NCBI GenBank assembly: GCA_030731635.1
Contig: JANQTR010000045.1
Coordinates: forward strand, 1-23,128
Direction of reading: 5' to 3'
Length of the DNA: 23,128 nt
Origin: Erythrobacter sp.
Lineage (GTDB): Bacteria > Pseudomonadota > Alphaproteobacteria > Sphingomonadales > Sphingomonadaceae
Shown here piece after piece: positions 21,795-23,128 of the stretch. The position numbers were made by a program, and so were the translations under genes. Within the stretch, counting starts at the first letter, position 1; each line of letters begins with the position of its first letter. The notes beneath the pieces were generated by a model. The model ran no database searches, had not been told where the DNA came from, and saw nothing but the letters and a program-made list of their open reading frames with translations.

Positions 21795-23128
21795 ATGGTC
21801 ACCCAGTACAAGAACCTGATCAACGGCAAGATGGTCGCCGCCGACCAATGGCTGGACGTCATCAATCCCGCCACCGAACAGGTCATTGGCCAAGTGCCAG
21901 CCTGCGGCAAGGCCGAGCTTGATCAAGCGGTCGCCGCCGCGCGGGCCGCGTTCAAGACATGGAAGAACACCCCGATCGAAGAACGCCGCGCCGCAATCAT
22001 GGCCATTTCGGGCGCGATCAAGGAAAACGCCGAGGAACTGTACCGCCTGCTGACAGCTGAGCAGGGCAAGCCGCATGATCAGGCCAAGGGCGAAATCTAC
22101 GGCGCTGCCGGGATGAGCGCAGCGCAATCGACGCTCAGCCTCGACGATGAAATCAACGAGGATAGCGACACCCGCCTCAGCCGCACCCGCCGCGTGCCGG
22201 TGGGCGTGGTCGCCGGGATCGTGCCGTGGAATTTCCCGGTGATGATGGCGATCCAGAAGATCGCCCCTGCCATGCTGTCGGGCTGCACCATCGTCCTGAA
22301 GCCCTCGCCCTTCACCCCGCTCACCACCCTGCGCATCGCCGAACTGATCGCGGACAAGGTGCCGGCTGGTGTGGTCAACATCATCACAGGCGAAGATTCG
22401 CTCGGCCCGCTGATGACCTCGCATCCCGATATCGACAAGATCACCTTCACCGGATCGACCGCGACCGGCAAGAAGATCATGGAAGGCGCATCGGCTGATC
22501 TCAAGCGCATCACGCTTGAACTGGGCGGCAATGATGCGTCGATCGTGCTGCCCGATGCCGATCCCAAGAAGGTCGCCGAACAATTGTTCTGGGCCAGTTT
22601 CTCCAACGCTGGGCAAATCTGCGTCGCAGCCAAGCGGGTCTATATCCACGAGGATATCTATGACGAATTGAGCGCCGCGATCGTCGAATACGCCAAGACC
22701 GTGACCGTTGGCGACGGCGCGCAGCAGGGCACCGGCGTCGGCCCGATCCAGAACAAGAAGCAGTATGACCGCGTGCTCGAACTGATCGAGGATGCCAAGG
22801 ATAATGGCTACAAGTTCCTGCTCGGCGGCAATGCCGATCCGAGCGGCACGGGCTATTTCGTGCCGCTGACCATCATCGACAACCCGCCCGAAGATGCGCG
22901 TATCGTCGCTGAAGAACAGTTCGGCCCGGTCATGCCGCTGATGAAATTCTCGACCGAAGAAGAAGTGATCGCCCGCGCCAACGCCAGCGAATATGGCCTT
23001 GCCGGCGCGGTGTGGACCGCCAACACCGACAAGGGCGTGGAAATCGCCGAACAGCTCGAAACCGGCACGGTGTGGGTCAATGAATACCTCCACCTGTCGC
23101 CCTTCGCGCCGTTTGGCGGGCACAAGCA
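21795..23128 (+). CDS. NAD(P)+-dependent aldehyde dehydrogenase (3' end outside the window)
   Basis: 444 residues are visible, open to the window edge. Oxidises an aldehyde to the acid with NAD(P)+. Active-site features are all present: Asn146 in PWNFP, Lys169 in VLKPS, FTGSTATG (218-225), Glu242 in LELGGND, Cys276 in NAGQICVAAKR, and EEQFGPVMP (373-381). Family members are usually about 470-490 residues, so only the last few dozen are missing. GAGAGG lies 7 nt before ATG 21795. The substrate cannot be read from the sequence. The upstream gap carries two small dyads, CTGAC-N6-GTCAG (21671-21686) and CGCAAA-N8-TTTGCG (21701-21720), as possible operator sites. Confidence 0.93.
   Translation, partial: MVTQYKNLINGKMVAADQWLDVINPATEQVIGQVPACGKAELDQAVAAARAAFKTWKNTPIEERRAAIMAISGAIKENAEELYRLLTAEQGKPHDQAKGEIYGAAGMSAAQSTLSLDDEINEDSDTRLSRTRRVPVGVVAGIVPWNFPVMMAIQKIAPAMLSGCTIVLKPSPFTPLTTLRIAELIADKVPAGVVNIITGEDSLGPLMTSHPDIDKITFTGSTATGKKIMEGASADLKRITLELGGNDASIVLPDADPKKVAEQLFWASFSNAGQICVAAKRVYIHEDIYDELSAAIVEYAKTVTVGDGAQQGTGVGPIQNKKQYDRVLELIEDAKDNGYKFLLGGNADPSGTGYFVPLTIIDNPPEDARIVAEEQFGPVMPLMKFSTEEEVIARANASEYGLAGAVWTANTDKGVEIAEQLETGTVWVNEYLHLSPFAPFGGHK

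Noticed and set aside
21465..23123. Long minus-strand open frame (552 codons) opposite nusG and the aldehyde dehydrogenase
   Set aside because: It is antisense to two genes with intact motifs, is rich in His, Arg, Asp and Gly as expected of an antisense reading of GC-rich DNA, and spans a terminator. No domain is recognisable.
1..23128. CRISPR arrays, insertion sequences, integrases, prophage genes, rRNA
   Set aside because: No regularly spaced direct repeats, transposase or integrase motifs, terminal inverted repeats or rRNA sequence were seen on reading the window.

Overview
The window is GC-rich chromosomal DNA from an alphaproteobacterium, most likely a member of the Sphingomonadales (Erythrobacteraceae-like). 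The evidence is the NDUFA12-type complex I accessory subunit, the block recX / DUF192 lipoprotein / NDUFA12 / DUF2155 / aat, tRNA-Trp just before secE-nusG, a bacteriophytochrome with an HWE-family kinase, and a TonB with a two-cysteine C-terminal domain. This placement is inferred from gene content, not from a search.

Layout. 1-72 is the last strand of an outer-membrane TonB-dependent receptor, followed by a terminator. 206-3040 (-) is a MASE1-PAS-HisKA-HATPase-REC-HPt hybrid kinase, divergent from a tonB gene (3396-4118, +). 4218-6070 (+) is a two-gene GDP-mannose unit (manC-like and manA-like) whose genes overlap by 4 nt. 6074-9258 (-) is a heme oxygenase / bacteriophytochrome operon: bphO makes the biliverdin chromophore and bphP is the red/far-red photoreceptor kinase with a fused receiver. 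A perfect TGT-N12-ACA dyad lies upstream of it. 9460-11812 (-) is an operon of telA, xpaC-like and a small PHA-system protein. 12016-13584 (+) is a DUF389 membrane protein. 13633-16646 (-) holds a PhyH-type dioxygenase of visibly lower GC and a stand-alone fatty acyl-AMP ligase.

16790-19324 (+) is the housekeeping block recX, DUF192 lipoprotein, a hairpin-rich 296-base gap, NDUFA12 and a DUF2155 lipoprotein. The last gene overlaps aat (-) tail to tail by 145 nt. 20093-20945 carries tRNA-Trp, a well-supported 49-residue small ORF and secE. nusG follows and ends at a strong terminator. An aldehyde dehydrogenase then runs off the right edge.

Most of the window is ordinary core genome. The parts worth a second look are the dyad in front of bphO-bphP, the FAAL/PhyH pair, the small ORF between tRNA-Trp and secE, the hairpin cluster after the DUF192 gene, and the DUF2155/aat overlap.
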